A stretch of DNA of 64,000 bases, taken from positions 248,001-312,000 of the forward strand of contig JAQJZZ010000014.1 in NCBI GenBank assembly GCA_030077755.1. Direction: 5' to 3'. A program made the translations under genes and the position numbers. The notes beneath the pieces were generated by a model. That model searched no databases. It saw nothing but the letters and a program-made list of their open reading frames with translations, and was not told where the DNA came from. This document shows positions 44,855-57,754 of the stretch, in pieces. This stretch comes from Filosporella fistucella (Eukaryota > Ascomycota > Leotiomycetes > Helotiales). Position 1 is the first letter of the stretch. Each line of letters begins with the position of its first letter.

Positions 44855-47800
44855 ATGGGCAAACTAATACGCCTTGAGCTTTTCAGTACGTCGATCGCAG
44901 ATTTCATACAGTACGGAAGTTAATATTTTGCTAGATTTCAAATCCTACAAAGGCCATCACACCCTTCTCTTCGGCGATTCGTACTTTACATCCATTATCG
45001 GCCCAAATGGATCAGGAAAGTCCAATTCGTAAGTGAATTGCCCTGTGATGGGTGCATATTATTGATTTTGGAATAGTATGGACGCTATTTCTTTCGTCCT
45101 TGGTATCAAGTCATCTCATCTTCGATCAGCGCATCTTCGAGACCTAGTATATCGTGGCCGAGTTCTCAAAACATCTAAGATTAATGATGATGGATCAGCT
45201 GCGGCTCCTGGTGCAAACGGCCATGCGAATGGAGACGGCGAAGCATCAGATACAGAATCGCAATCTCAGCGACCGGCTCGCAATGATCCGAAGAGTGCCT
45301 GGGTTATGGCCGTTTACGAAGACGATGCAGGAGATGAGTTGAAATGGAAGCGCACAATTACAAATTCTGGAAGCAGTGAATATCGCATTAATGATCGCGT
45401 TGTTACAGCGCAACAATACAATGAAGCATTGGAATCCGAGAATATTCTGATCAAGGCACGGAATTTCTTAGTCTTCCAAGGCGACGTGGAGGCAATCGCA
45501 TCGCAATCGCCGAAAGATCTCACACGACTGATTGAGCAAATCTCTGGAAGCTTGGAGTATAAGCAGGAATATGAACGGTTACAGGAGGAGTCGGAGCAGG
45601 CAGCCGAGAATCAGAATTATAATCTTCACCGTCGCCGTGGGATCAACTCAGAAATCAAGCAATACCAGGAACAGAAGAAAGAAGCTGAAGCTTTCCAAGC
45701 CAAAGCAGATGAGCGGGATGATGCTATTGTCACTCATATTCTGTGGAAGCTATACCACTTCCAGCGCATGATGGAAGAGTCAAGTGCAAGTATCCAGGAG
45801 CATCAGGAAAACTTGAAAGAATATCGCCGTGGCGTCGAGAAGTACGAGAAAACCTTGGAGGAGGCCCGTCAAGCCCAATCCCGAGTCAGCAAGGATGTCA
45901 ACAAAGTCGAGCGAAGCGTGAAAAAGAAGGAGAAGGCAATTGAAGAGAAGGAGATCAAACTTGTCCCAATTGACCAGAAACTTGATACCACTTCGCAAGA
46001 TATCGAGACACTCCGTCGGAAGATCGAAAGTGTCATACACGAGAGAGATGGACAGCAGAGTGTGTTACTGAAAACAAAGAAAGATCTGGCAGCAATACAG
46101 AAAGCGCAGAAACAATTCGAAACCCAGTGGCAAGAAACCTTGAAGAAACAGGGAAAGCAGCTCAGCGAGGCTGATTACAAAGAATACAATTCACTGCGGT
46201 CCAAGGTTGTCGCGAAAACTGCGAGCAATCAATCGCAACTGGATAATCTCATTCGACAGATGAAAGTAGATGAGGTGACCATGAATAGCCTCAAGGGAAA
46301 GGTAGAGGCATTCCAAGTTTCTGTTGAAAAGCTCGAGAATGAGGTTGAGACCATCAACAGGCGCAGGGATGCGAATAAAGCAACAGTGAAGGAGATCACC
46401 AAGGATATTGATACGAAGAAGAAGGAATTCAACCACATGCAATCCGAACGTGTTCGTGTCAATCAGCTTCGAACAGAAAAGGAAGAGAAACTACAAGCCC
46501 TGCTGAGAAGCATCAACGAAGCTGATTTTGGCCAAAGACAAAATGCCAAAGAGCAGAGAACGAAGGAGACGATCGTAGCTCTCAAGCGTCTGTACCCTGG
46601 AGTTCGGGGACGTGTTGGTGATCTTTGTAAACCAAAACAGAAAAAGTACGATGAGGCTGTCATTACCGCGCTGGGTCGAGACTTCGATTCTGTGATTGTC
46701 GATACCGAAAAGACTGGCACAGAGTGTGTACAATATCTGAAAGACCAACGATCTAGTCCTATGACCTTCATACCACTCGACAACATTAAGGTTACTGCTC
46801 CGGATGCTAGCTTGAAAGGTTTATCAAAGGCCCGACTGACTATCGATACCATTGATTTTGATTCTTCCTTGGAGCGAGCAATGGCCTATGCTTGTGGCAG
46901 CTCAATTGTTTGTGACGATTTACCTACTGCTAAGCATATTTGCTATGACAGACATATTCAGGTCAAGGCTGTTACTTTGGAAGGATTCGTTATTCATAAG
47001 GCTGGTTTGATGACTGGAGGCCGTGGCCCGGAAAATCGAGGGAGCAAACGAAAGTTTGAGGATCATGATATCGAGCAACTGAAGGCTCAAGCCAGCAAAT
47101 ATACCGAGGAACTTGAAGCGCTTCCAAATGCAAACCGTAGGGGGAGCGCTGAAGAGACACTTCAAAGTGAGTTGGCAGGATTAGAGCAACGGCTCAAGTA
47201 TGTCAAGGGTGAGCTCGCTGCATTCGAGCAGAATCTCACGAGCAAGAAGAAGGAGTTGGCACACGAGCAACGCCAATTGCAAGAAATGCAACCAAAGTAC
47301 GAGGAGAAGAAATCAGACCTTGAAAGGATCTCGGAAACTGTCGCCAAATTCCAAGCAGCTGTCTCAAAGGTTCAAGATGAGGTCTTCTCTGGATTTTGCA
47401 AGCGTCTCGGATACAGCGATATCAGAGCATACGAGGCTCAGCAAGGTAGTCTGGAGCAAGAAGCAGCTCAAAAGAAAAGCGAGTTCGAGATACAGAAGCA
47501 ACGACTCGAGAGTCAATTGCGGTGGGAAAATGAGGCTCATCAAGAGACAGAGAATCGTGTAAAACGCATGGAGGATCGTGTATCTGGAATGGAACGACAA
47601 ATCGAAGAACTCAATGAAGAAAAGGCAGCTTTAGAAGAAGCCATTGAGGTTGACCGAACTGAGATTACAGAACTTGAAGACGAAGTTCATAAGCTCAAGG
47701 AAAAGCTCGGAGCAAAAACAGATAAAGTTAATCAAGCCCGGAACGAGCTTCAGAAGCGAAGTAAAGAGATTGACACCCGGACGAAAGCCATTGCGTCGTT

Positions 47801-48848
47801 GGAGACAGAAGTCCAGAAAAATAGTGCCGGAAGATATGCTCTACTCCGTCGATGTAAGCTGGAGCAGATTGCAATTCCATTGGCTGCGTCGTCAAAGAAG
47901 TTGGACACTCTGCCAGTTGATGAAAATGTCCTTCAAACTGACCCAGATGCAATGGATGTTGATGAGGGTGATGAAGCCCCTGAAGAATTGATGAAGGACT
48001 ATGGAATCGAAATCGATTTTGATGAGCATCTTGACGAAGATCTTATGAAGGTATGGTAGCTCATTGTAACGTTTCGAAGCTTTACTAACAATCGTTAGGC
48101 TGATGGAGAAGACGTCGAGGAGGGATTGCTGCAGAAAATTACCGATCTAGGTGCGGAGCTTGAGAAGCTCAATCCTAACATGCGTGCAATTGATCGACTT
48201 GATGGAGTGGAAGCTAGACTCAAAGCAACTGAAAAGGATTTCGATGACGCTCGAAAGGCGGCAAAGAAGTCAAGAGATGCTTTCAACGAAGTAAAGGAGA
48301 AGCGATTCGATCTTTTCAACAAAGCTTTCACCCACATCTCAGAACAGATATCGCACGTCTACAAGGATCTCACAAGATCTCCTGCATTCCCTCTCGGTGG
48401 CCAAGCTTACCTTGATATCGAAGACAGTGACGCTCCATATCTATCTGGCATTAAATACCATGCCATGCCACCTCTAAAGCGTTTCCGTGACATGGAACAC
48501 TTATCAGGCGGAGAAAAGACTATGGCAGCTCTCGCTCTCTTATTCGCAGTACACTCATTCCAACCGAGCCCCTTCTTCGTTCTCGATGAAGTGGATGCTG
48601 CGCTCGACAACGCCAATGTGGAGAAGATTAAAAATTACATTCGTGAGCATGCCGGTCCGGGAATGCAGTTCATCGTTATTAGTCTTAAGACGGGTTTGTT
48701 CCAGGGTAGTGAGAGTTTAGTAGGAGTCTTCAGAGACCAGGAAGCTAATAGCTCAAAGACGTTAACGCTTGATGTAAGTTTCTCTTCCTCTTCCTTCTCA
48801 AGGAACTCGTTTGCTAATCATAAACCACAGTTGCGAAAATACGTTTAA
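44855..48848 (+). CDS. smc1: Cohesin ATPase subunit SMC1
   Basis: Five exons (44855-44885, 44935-45028, 45077-48050, 48099-48773, 48831-48848) give 1263 residues, the normal length. The N-terminal head has LELFNFKSYKG and Walker A in IIGPNGSGKSNSMDAISFVLG, with LVYRG just after. A long coiled coil holds the hinge at about residues 515-670 (RVGDLCKPKQKKYDEAVITALG, then CVQYLKDQRSSPMTFIPLD and AGLMTGGRGPENRGSKRKFE). The second coiled coil returns to the C-terminal head with the ABC signature LSGGEKTMAALALLFAVHSF and Walker B FFVLDEVDAALDNANVEKI. With SMC3 and a kleisin it forms the cohesin ring that holds sister chromatids in the nucleus. The last exon is only 18 nt and supplies LRKYV and the stop. 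Every junction keeps frame. Confidence 0.97.
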
Positions 48849-49828
48849 GGGAGGCTAGGTACGAGGGGGAATAGGATTTAGGCCCATTGTATATTGAGTG
48901 AGATGAGGTTGCATTGCTTGGAAAGCATGGATGGTTCGCCTCGTGCATGTTGTAAATGATGATTAGGAGGTTATGATTCTGCTTGTAATAATGCTATGAT
49001 ATCATTTGCCCTTGTGCTTTTTGTTTCGCTATCCTTTGAAGACAGTTTGTCTCGGGTGTCACTGCATAGAGATAAAACCCTAGTCATAAACGTTGTGTCC
49101 TGGCTATGTGTCATGGCTGTACCTGTACGAAGGATAATACATCAACTGCAATATCTTCTTCCATCAAACATCTCTAACCTATCATAACACTTACCCCATC
49201 TCCCAAATCCACAATCAAAGCCAATCTGCTCCACAAGTCGCTTCTCTCCCAAAGAAAGACAACCTGTTTCGACTAAAGCCCCCCAAATAGGAGGTGGCTG
49301 AGAACAGGACTTTCAAATCTAGCTCCTTGTCTCCGAAAAGAAGAAAAGGCAGAAGGGGAGGTACCGTGATTGAAAGTGAAACGAAACATCTCCAGTACGA
49401 ATTGCTTTTTCTGCAGTGGAGAATAGACTTCAATGGAAGGAAGTGGGAGATACCGATGACGGAGGAACCCACAGACCGGGGATGATAAGAATGCCTAGAT
49501 CAGAAGTTGCGTCAATGTTTTGTGTCTCTTACTCCAGCTTGATTGAGCTATATGGCAGGGGTTTGGCTATGTTTTCCTTTACGGGTAGCTGATCCAGATC
49601 ACTTCGGATACAGCTACAAATAGCGACTAGACAAACTCATTCACGTCCCACCATGTCTAAAACTCCCGAACGTAAAAGATCCAGTGATCATTTCCTGCAC
49701 CTCTCGGGGCTCTGCATATGCAGTTCCCATCTCTAGAACATGTCAACACCACATATCCGTCCTCTTGGCGAACCACTCTCTGCTCGCCTGCTGATAGTGG
49801 CAAACGTCTAGGCCCTTCTCAGCCTTAC
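48849..49828. other. Convergent intergenic region
   Basis: Facing 3' flanks of SMC1 and the DUF7704 gene. Only short open frames, none supported. Confidence 0.55.
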
Positions 49829-50329
49829 TCATGTCTTCTTTCTCGCTGCTACCAATTCAGCTGCTTTTCTCCCTTTAGGCGTATCAAGGCCGTAACCAAG
49901 CAAGAAAAGAATCCGCATTGTAGCGCCTGCGTAGACGAACCCTACGTTTCCCCAGTCCATCCTATTCCATTTCAATACATTCCAGTAGATTTCCCAGCCG
50001 AGGGAACGGACACTATACAGATGGCCGAAATCCGCTAATAAGAGGCCCAACAGAACTGTTTTCCACACTCTCAAGTCAGAGGTGGAGCGGAGGACTAATG
50101 CTTCATTGATAGCAAAGAGGAAATATAGATTTGCGACCTGTGAGAGTACGATAGAGGTAGATGTTGGGATGGCGCTAGTCCAAGCAGGAGATGAAGAGGC
50201 ATGCGTCAGCTGTAGATATTCCAGAGGTCTGAAATGAGCATAGAAAGCACCGACGAGCGCGGAGATAGGTTCGATAATGAGGAAGAAGATTGAATAAGTG
50301 GCGGGAAGTTTGAATCCTGGAGACGGCAT
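49829..50329 (-). CDS. Small four-helix membrane protein, DUF7704-like
   Basis: A single exon of 166 residues starts MPSPGFKLPATYSIFFLIIE. Four hydrophobic segments are seen: YSIFFLIIEPISALVGAFYA, SIVLSQVANLYFLFAINEAL, VWKTVLLGLLLADFGHLYSV and VGFVYAGATMRILFLLGYGL. The conserved features are the first helix with EPISA, an LxxxxAxFGHLY-like motif in the third, and a short basic tail (KGRKAAELVAARKKT). This matches a widespread family of short fungal membrane proteins (DUF7704), assigned from memory of its pattern. No function is known. The intronless frame and hydrophobic pattern make the gene itself credible. Confidence 0.75.
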   Translation of the reverse strand: MPSPGFKLPATYSIFFLIIEPISALVGAFYAHFRPLEYLQLTHASSSPAWTSAIPTSTSIVLSQVANLYFLFAINEALVLRSTSDLRVWKTVLLGLLLADFGHLYSVRSLGWEIYWNVLKWNRMDWGNVGFVYAGATMRILFLLGYGLDTPKGRKAAELVAARKKT

Positions 50330-51613
50330 TTTGATCTGATCTGGGTAGATAGAGGAAAAGGTGCGGGGACGTGGGGTTCAGATGGAAAGGATGTGATGTG
50401 CTGAATTCTTTTCAACCGTGCGTGGAAGCGGTGAGGAAGGCTTGCTCCGAGAGTATGCTTGGGCTTGGGCTTGTGCTTGCGCCTGTCGTGTATGTTGTGA
50501 TCCCTTGCCTCTTTCTATCGCAGTGATCAACCTGACTCCTGCACTCGCGGCCCTCCTGTCTGGCTTTGTTGATGGTGATGGTATCGGAGGTGGTGATGTT
50601 TGGAAAATGTTCGCTACTGTTGTTGATATGAAACAGATGAACCTGGTGAACGGTAAACCTTGAATCTACTCCCCCTGATCATCAGCTGGGATGAGATTAA
50701 ATAGATGAAGCATATTAATGCATTGCTGCATAATTCTTCCGTTGCCCAATGGAACTTCTGACAGTGGCTGCAGCACTGGCCAAACAATCTCATTCAAAGG
50801 GCATTGCTGGACGCTGTACCTCCATAGCAACACTGAATCATGGACTCACCTGTTAGAATCGGCTTGCTACTCGTGCATGTTGGGAGCCAAACCTGTACAA
50901 GACCTGCCAACCAGAGCCGAGGAAGTGAAGAGAGAATAGTTGTGGTGGGATAAGACGCTCCGGACGGGATACGGAATACTTTTCAGTCGCCATCAGTCCC
51001 CAGAGTCCGAAAGCGGTAATGGAATAGTCGTTAGGGGTATTCAGCCTTGCTTAGAGTGAAAAATTCACAAAGTTTGTGCAATCTTAGTGGCTTTTGCCTC
51101 CCGTTTGTTCAGGCTGTCGCAGACTGTTGCAGGCTTGTCGGTACGCCAGGCGTTGCGATTCGGGTACAGTAAACAAGACAAAGACCCACGCCCCCCAGCC
51201 AAAACCACCAATGCACCATGCCAGTCCAGGACAAGACGGCAAGGCAAGGTAACATTCAACGCTCGACATAAACAATCCTCCTGCTCCTCCTCTACGTTCC
51301 TTTCACTCCTGCTTGTTATTCTTCCCCTCAACGCTCCTTGAATGCCTTGTATTGCATGACCTTTCACTCCATCTCCTCTGTCATTACTATACCTTATTCA
51401 CTGTGCGGGAACGACAGACGATACAACCTCAAAGCCCCAAGCATTCCCCTTGATATCTGCTTCATGCTATCCACCTTGTTTCGTTCCTCGCGTCAAACTC
51501 GCAGATTTTGAAAGGACTTTTCGACTCAGTATTTATTTGACTCGAGATCCTTTCTGTGATCCCATTTGTATTCCAGATACGCCCATCCATACCTTACGCC
51601 ATCAACGACCATA
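50330..51613. other. Divergent intergenic region
   Basis: Contains the promoters of the DUF7704 gene (minus) and the F-box/WD40 gene (plus). The F-box gene frame is open upstream to 51566 but without an ATG. No other gene is supported. Confidence 0.5.
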
Positions 51614-53623
51614 ATGACTCGAGTGTTCCCCATCGAAGAATGGGCTCCAGCCCAGGAGTCGCGGGCCTCTTCAAATTCCTACCTGTCCCCCAATGACTCC
51701 GACGATTCCAGGAAATCCTTCTCAAATCCTCCATTCAGGAAAAGGCTGCAATCCTTACCCCTCGTGGGGACTGTAGGAAGGGATGAAGGTGTTCAAAATA
51801 TGACCTTTGACAACACTGCTCACGACGGGAAGAAACAGGGAGGGATCCGTGGACTGCTAAGGAGGGCTTCAGTTTCGATCAAGAATCGACAGCGTCGCCA
51901 TTCTCATGCTTTGGAAGAACGACCGCAGACGGCCTGGCATAAATTGAAGACGGCGACGAGTTTCCACAGGCATTCGAAATTTTTGCCCACCACCTTCGAT
52001 GAAGATACAATATATGATTCACACGAGTTATACTTAGCGCCGATACCGGGAAATGGGAAGGCGCCGCCCATAATACCTGATAATGGTGGTGCGGCTGCTA
52101 GGGCTACGGCTGCTGCTCAGAATGAATATTTTGAGCGCAATCGTCAACTTCTATTCCCAGAGGACCAACTTGGAGATCGAGAGAGTGGAATTGGGATTGC
52201 AATTACACCTGCAGATCTGATGGAGGAAATCACACAGCATTCAGTCTCCAGCGCCATCAGCCGTATCGACTTTGTGTCCGCGCTCCCCACCGAACTCGCG
52301 ATTCAAATCCTATCCCACTTGGACCACAAATCTTTGAGCAAAGCGTCCTTGGTAAACCATAAATGGGCGACGGTCAGCCAATCGCCACACATATGGAGGG
52401 AGGTTTTCTTGCGAGAGCAAACTAAGGGATATGCCACAAGCAAACCTGTTGCGCTGGGCGCCGGACTTGGATTGCCATCTCTCAAACCCGACAATGACTG
52501 GAAGGATCTATATCGAATCAGAGAGAGACTTCAAAAGAACTGGGCGGAAGGGAAATCGGAGGCTGTCTTTCTCAATGGCCACCTGGATAGCATATATTGC
52601 GTGCAGTTTGATGAGTGAGTAGGCCTATCCCGCCATTTTGGTTCAGGAACTAACACACGTAGAAACAAAATTATCACTGGCTCCCGAGACAAGACTATCC
52701 GGATCTGGAACATGAGAACTTATGAATGTCAATTGGTTATCGGTCCTGCTGAAATAGTGAACGACCCTAGTATCATGGTTGGCAATGACTCTGCGCCTCA
52801 GCACTATGCCATCATGTCAAATGGGGAAAAGACAGCAGAGTCTACGCCAGATACTGTGTCATATCCCATATGCCACAACCAATCAATCCTTTGCTTGCAA
52901 TATGACGAGGAAATTCTGGTTACTGGCTCGTCCGACAGCACTTGTATTGTTTACGACGTCAAGGACAATTACCGACCTATGTTTAGACTGGTACATCATA
53001 CAGCTGCTGTGTTGGATTTGGCGTTTGACGATCGTTACATTGTCACCTGTTCAAAAGATGTCAGTATTTGCATCTGGGACAGGAAAACGGGAGCCTTTCT
53101 CAAACAACTTCGAGGACATTCAGGACCAGTCAATGCTGTGCAGCTAAGAGGGAATACGATTGTAAGCTGCAGTGGTGATTTCAAGGTCAAGCTGTGGAAC
53201 ATAGAGTCAGGGAAAAATATCAAGGAGCTTACTGGACACACGAAAGGTCTTGCTTGCAGTCAATTCTCGGAGGATTCGAGATTTATTGCCTCTGCTGGTA
53301 ACGACAGAATGATTCGAATCTGGGATGCCAATACTGGGGAGTGTCTGCAGAATATTACAGCTCACGACAATCTGGTTCGATCCCTGCATATCGACTCGAT
53401 CAGTGGCAGATTAGTCTCAGGTAGCTATGATCAAGATATCAAAGTTTATGATATGGCCACCGGACTACTCCAGCTTGAGTTTCCAAAATGGCACACCAGC
53501 TGGGTTCTAGGTGCAAAATCTGATTACAGACGTATCATCAGCACGGGTCAGGATCCAAAGATTTTGATCATGGACTTTGGCGCGACTATCAAGGGGATTG
53601 AGAAGCTAGAGAGCGATCATTGA
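51614..53623 (+). CDS. F-box/WD40-repeat protein, probable SCF ubiquitin ligase substrate receptor
   Basis: Exons 51614-52614 and 52663-53623 with a 48 bp intron give 653 residues. The first 215 residues are disordered and include a basic stretch GLLRRASVSIKNRQRRHSHA. An F-box lies at about 215-262 (ALPTELAIQILSHLDHKSLS and ASLVNHKWATVSQSPHIWRE). WD40 repeats follow from about residue 318: GHLDSIYCVQF then TGSRDKTIRIW, QSILCLQYDEEILVTGSSD, HTAAVLDLAFDDRYIVTCSK, GHSGPVNAVQL with SGDFKVKLW, GHTKGLACSQF with GNDRMIRIW, AHDNLVRSLHI, and a last repeat ending ILIMDFG, about seven blades. The F-box would bind Skp1 and the propeller a phosphorylated substrate. It resembles Met30, Cdc4 and Fbxw proteins but I cannot say which. 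Confidence 0.9.
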
Positions 53624-54230
53624 TCTATAAAATCTGGCTTTACATTGACGGTGTTTACGCGATAGAAGGATGAAGCAATTTCAAGGGTCTGGATTTTCCT
53701 GGAGGGATACCCATTTATGGATACGGCATTGCCGGGGGTTAATGAGCCTACGGAGCTGGATTCTTTTGACAGGCGTGCATTAAGCGTTTCGTTCAGTTTA
53801 GCTTAGCATTGCATTCAATAATATTAATCATGACTTGACTAAATAACATTGCTCACTCTCCACTACTTTGTCACCTTGATGCCCATAATTGAGGTCATGT
53901 GACTCTTGCTGGACTATTGACCAGCTAAGATAAAATGTTTGATGCGGCATTGCGGTGGTTGCAGAGCCCTTTAAACGTTGAAATATGGAAGATTGTAGCA
54001 ATCCCAGATAACTGTATGCCGCCGCTCTATTGATCCAAAGATTCAATAATTCAATGCATCACTTCAAAGTAAAATTTCATTATCAGTTTGCCCAACTGCC
54101 ACAAGCCAGGCGAGGACCCACACCCCTGCACTCGCTCGCTTAAACTCCGCGCTAAACACCCACAAAGATATTCTCTAAATCCTCAACCTCGAAATTTCGA
54201 ACCTCTCGACTTTCACGACAATCAGCAATC
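53624..54230. other. Intergenic region
   Basis: 3' flank of the F-box/WD40 gene and promoter of the eS7 gene. The last 100 bases are pyrimidine-rich, as is common before ribosomal protein genes. Confidence 0.55.
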
Positions 54231-55348
54231 ATGAGCGCCCTCAACAAGATCGCGGCCAACAGCCCTTCCCGTGCGAAGCCCTCTGAGCTCGAGACAAACA
54301 TCGCTCAAGCCCTCTTCGACCTCGAGACAAACACCTCCGATCTCAAGGCTGCGCTCCGTCCTCTTCAAATCGTCTCAGCGAGAGAGGTAAGCAATTGAAT
54401 TACTTATATTTGACTTTGTGCTTGATAGGAAGAAGAAATTGGCCAGCAGCCTCAAAAGAACCCATTTCATACATGAATCTGCGATCAGCGACGCGCAAGG
54501 CGGACAGACATGGGCATTTCAATTTCACCTTTTACTTTCACACTGGGGGCATACAAATGCATTCCGTGATCGGTTGAGCGATCAAGTGGGAGCGAGGCAT
54601 TGCATACATTATGTTTTGATTGTCGATGAAGGTTTTCTTGAAATGTCGTTATGGATGTCGGTCGTGCGTGTTCGATGATACATCGCTCAGCTTGTGGATA
54701 TGGAATCGGACGGGCTGCGGACCACCTTGCTTCTCTCACTCTCATCGATTGATTGCGCAAGAGTATGTGGAGCTCGCATGCTGACTTTGATCACTATAGA
54801 TTGAAGTCGGCCACGGCAAGAAGGCTATTGTCATCTTTGTCCCCGTCCCATCCCTTCAGGGTTTCCATCGTGTGCAGCAACGGTATGTGCTTCCCCCCCT
54901 CCCCCTCCCCCTCCCCTCATATCCTCTCATTCTCTCCGAGAGTGAGGAGAGAGATTATTGATCATAACTGACACCCCACAGTCTCACCCGTGAGCTCGAG
55001 AAGAAGTTCTCCGACCGCCACGTCTTGATCCTCGCCTCTCGCCGCATTCTTCCCCGTCCCAAGCGTTCCAACCGCTCCCGCACTTCTCAAACCCAGAAGC
55101 GTCCCCGTTCCAGAACCCTCACCGCCGTCCACGACGCCATCCTCTCCGATCTCGTCTTCCCAGTCGAGATCGTTGGCAAGCGTCTCCGAACCAAGGAAGA
55201 TGGCAGCAAGGTCCTGAAGGTCGTCCTCGATGAGAAGGAGAAGGGTGGTGTTGATCACAGACTGGATACCTATAGCGAGGTGTACAGAAAGCTCACTGGT
55301 CGTGGTGTTGGATTCGAGTTCCCCCAATCAGGTACCACTGAGTATTAG
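54231..55348 (+). CDS. rps7: 40S ribosomal protein eS7 (RPS7)
   Basis: Three exons (54231-54386, 54800-54882, 54982-55348) give 201 residues, matching eukaryotic eS7. The sequence reads [102 protein letters not shown] and [21 protein letters not shown], all family hallmarks. It is a structural protein of the small subunit, also needed for 18S rRNA maturation. The first intron is 413 bp, much longer than others in this window, as often seen in ribosomal protein genes. I looked in it for a box C/D snoRNA and found no convincing C/D pair. The second intron (99 bp) carries a C-rich CCCCCT repeat tract. Confidence 0.96.
54892..54918 (+). repeat. CCCCCT-type pyrimidine repeat in eS7 intron 2
   Basis: A run of C5-6T units lies just after the intron 2 donor. 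It is a simple low-complexity tract and likely variable in length. Confidence 0.7.
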
Positions 55349-55958
55349 ATGTTTTTTCATTAGGCTCAGAATGGGTTGAAAAGTTACAGGCTGGATTGCT
55401 TGCTTAGGAGACGCTTTGCATGGATGGGTGTAAGTGTCTGGCGTAGTTGGGATTTGATAGACTGGCAATAATAAGCGGGTCGAAACAATATCACTTCTAT
55501 GCAAATCCCATGAATCATGTGTTTGTGACGTTTTGACTTATATATGTCTGAGTAGATTGATATTTCTTCCACTTCTGATCAAGCCTGTTTGCCCATATAG
55601 CTCGGTAGATTGCAAACCATTCCATGCCCCCGCATAGTCAACCTTGGTAGTTTCTATCGCCGTTCCAGGAAATCCTCCACGACGAAGAACATCTGCCCCC
55701 TTCACACGCCATCTGAGCGCCGAAATCCGATCATTGCGAGAGAAACAAGTTCTGTTTGATTTCACCATTACTAGATTCCATGATCTACCTGATCCCATCC
55801 ATCAACTCTCAGCTCTCACTTTAAGTTTCGGTATCTAGACCGAGATCTCAAAGAGCTACAAATGCAAATCAAATGGGTATATTGCGATCTCCTCCAATAC
55901 TTTTCCACCCTCTTCTCTTCAGCTAAACTCAGCCCTGCCCCCCTCCCCACTGACACAT
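55349..55958. other. Convergent intergenic region
   Basis: Facing 3' flanks of the eS7 gene and the dynactin p62 gene. No coding signal. Confidence 0.55.
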
Positions 55959-57754
55959 CTAATCCCTCCCAATCCTCCCCAATCCAAGTACACACCAATA
56001 AGCCAACTCCCTCCTCTCCCTAACCTCCTTTTCCTTGCTCCCACCTAACCCAGCGTCCTCACCTCCAGCCTCAGCCTCCCACTCCACCCTCACAAAAACC
56101 GGTATCTCAATTACATCCTCGTCTTCTCTCAATGGGCCACTATCGCCTTTCAACTCCTCACTACGCATATACTCCGGGCCATCGGTCCTCAAACTCGCAG
56201 GCACGACCTCAATCACAACACTAACCCAATTCCGACCCCTTTCCCACACCTTCCCAGCCTCAGCTTGGTGCTGTCCCTCATTAGCTTCCGCTTTAGTTCG
56301 TCTTTTCTCCTGCGTAGAATTCCTATTCCCTCCTTCTCTCAACGCTTCTTCCCATGCATCGGTATTAGCTCCAACCTCGAATTGGGGACAGAGAACGGTG
56401 ACTTTACTCGCGAACCTGCCGGGAGTTTTGGTGGGTGTGGCTAGTGTGACTTTGACGCTGTCGAACAGGGGATTTTTGAAGGTCATGAGGAATTGGACTG
56501 GTTTCATGGGGGAGAGGTGGGTGGATGAGGTGGTTTGGAGGGGTTTAAGGGTGATGCTGGGGATGTAGTTTATTGCTACAAGACGAATGCGGAAACGGAC
56601 AGTGGCGACTTTGGATTCGGGCTTTGAGAGAATGTGTCGACATGTGCGACAGCGTTTTGAACGTTTGGTTCGCAGGAGATAAGCTGTTGGTCGCAAATCT
56701 TCGAGGAACTGGGCGTCGCTGTTAGGAAGCTCTGATCGCTGGACCGCTGAGGCAGTATTATGCCAGCCTTGAGAGCGAATCTTGGCAATCGTTTCTTCGT
56801 CTGATAGTGAAGCAATTTGTAGACCTTCAATAGCATCATTCGCCTCTCTCATCGTACCTGTCTTGTTCTTAGACTTCTTGTCGACCATACTACCTCCAGT
56901 ATACAGCCCCATAATCCGAGATAATGCGCCTGGCGATCCATATCCATAATCTCCTGTAAACCCCAAGGCATTGACTGGTGATGATTCCGCAAGCTGTGAA
57001 GAATAGAAAGACTTCAGATTCGAGAACTGGCTTTCAGCATCCAGAACCTCATTCGGATCCAGATTCTCCAATTTCTCCTCCTCAGGTATATCCTCAGCCA
57101 TATCCGACAGCCCAGAGAAATCTCTCTTCTTCTCCACCCTATCCTTCCTCCTGTCCTTAGCTGTAATCATTCGTTCTCCTCCGTTCTTAATTTTCGCAAG
57201 CTGTCCAAAAATAGCATTGTGTTTCTCGAATTGTATGCCGATTTCCTTGGAGCTCCAAGAGCAATACCCGCAATTCAGCACGTACGGCCCGCTCTTGTCA
57301 TGATTGAGGTCTGCTCCCAGCCCCGAAGCAGGAGGTTCCACGCTACAGACCGAGAGGGGGGATATGCATATTGGGCATTGGAAACAACTTCTATTACACC
57401 TATATTCTAAAATTAGCTTTCAATCCCTTCTCTATGCAGAAAAGCAACAAACCTATTCCCCTCGCTCTTCACTGTTCCACTCGGCACCTCAAACAGGCAA
57501 TTCGGACAATAATATGTAACAATCTCATCTAACACACATCTCGGACACCGTATCTGATGACAATCTTCGCAATAGAGCAGATGTTCTAGCGGATACAAGC
57601 TATAATTTGCTCTCGGTGCTCTAGGATCGAACGTCCTGTCGTCTTCTGCGTCCGCGTCTGCGGAAACAGGGCCGTCTTCTCCGATACTGTGAGGCGGCTG
57701 AGAGCTGTCGGTACAGGGACATTGAAAATAGGTGTAGGGAGTGAAGGATGCCAT
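55959..57754 (-). CDS. ro-2: Dynactin subunit p62 (DCTN4; Neurospora RO-2 homologue)
   Basis: Exon 57754-57453 joins exon 57399-55959 through a 53 bp intron, giving 580 residues. The N-terminal half has paired cysteines forming a RING/LIM-like zinc module: CPCTD, LYCEDCHQIRCPRCVLDE, YYCPNC, then CFQCPICISPLSV and LNCGYCSWSS after the junction. Further features are IRSQGWHNTASAVQRSELP, LRPTAYLLRTKRSKRCRTCR and beta-rich segments such as RLVAINYIPSI and VQFLMTFKNPLFDSVKVTL, as in p62 family members. p62 caps the pointed end of the Arp1 filament in dynactin, the dynein cofactor needed for nuclear migration in hyphae. An in-frame ATG 56 codons upstream exists, but MASFTPYTYFQCPC matches the family start. 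Assignment is confident. Confidence 0.9.

Noticed and set aside
54387..54799. Possible snoRNA inside the long first intron of the eS7 gene
   Set aside because: Only weak box C-like strings (for example GATGATA) occur and no properly spaced box D or terminal stem was found.
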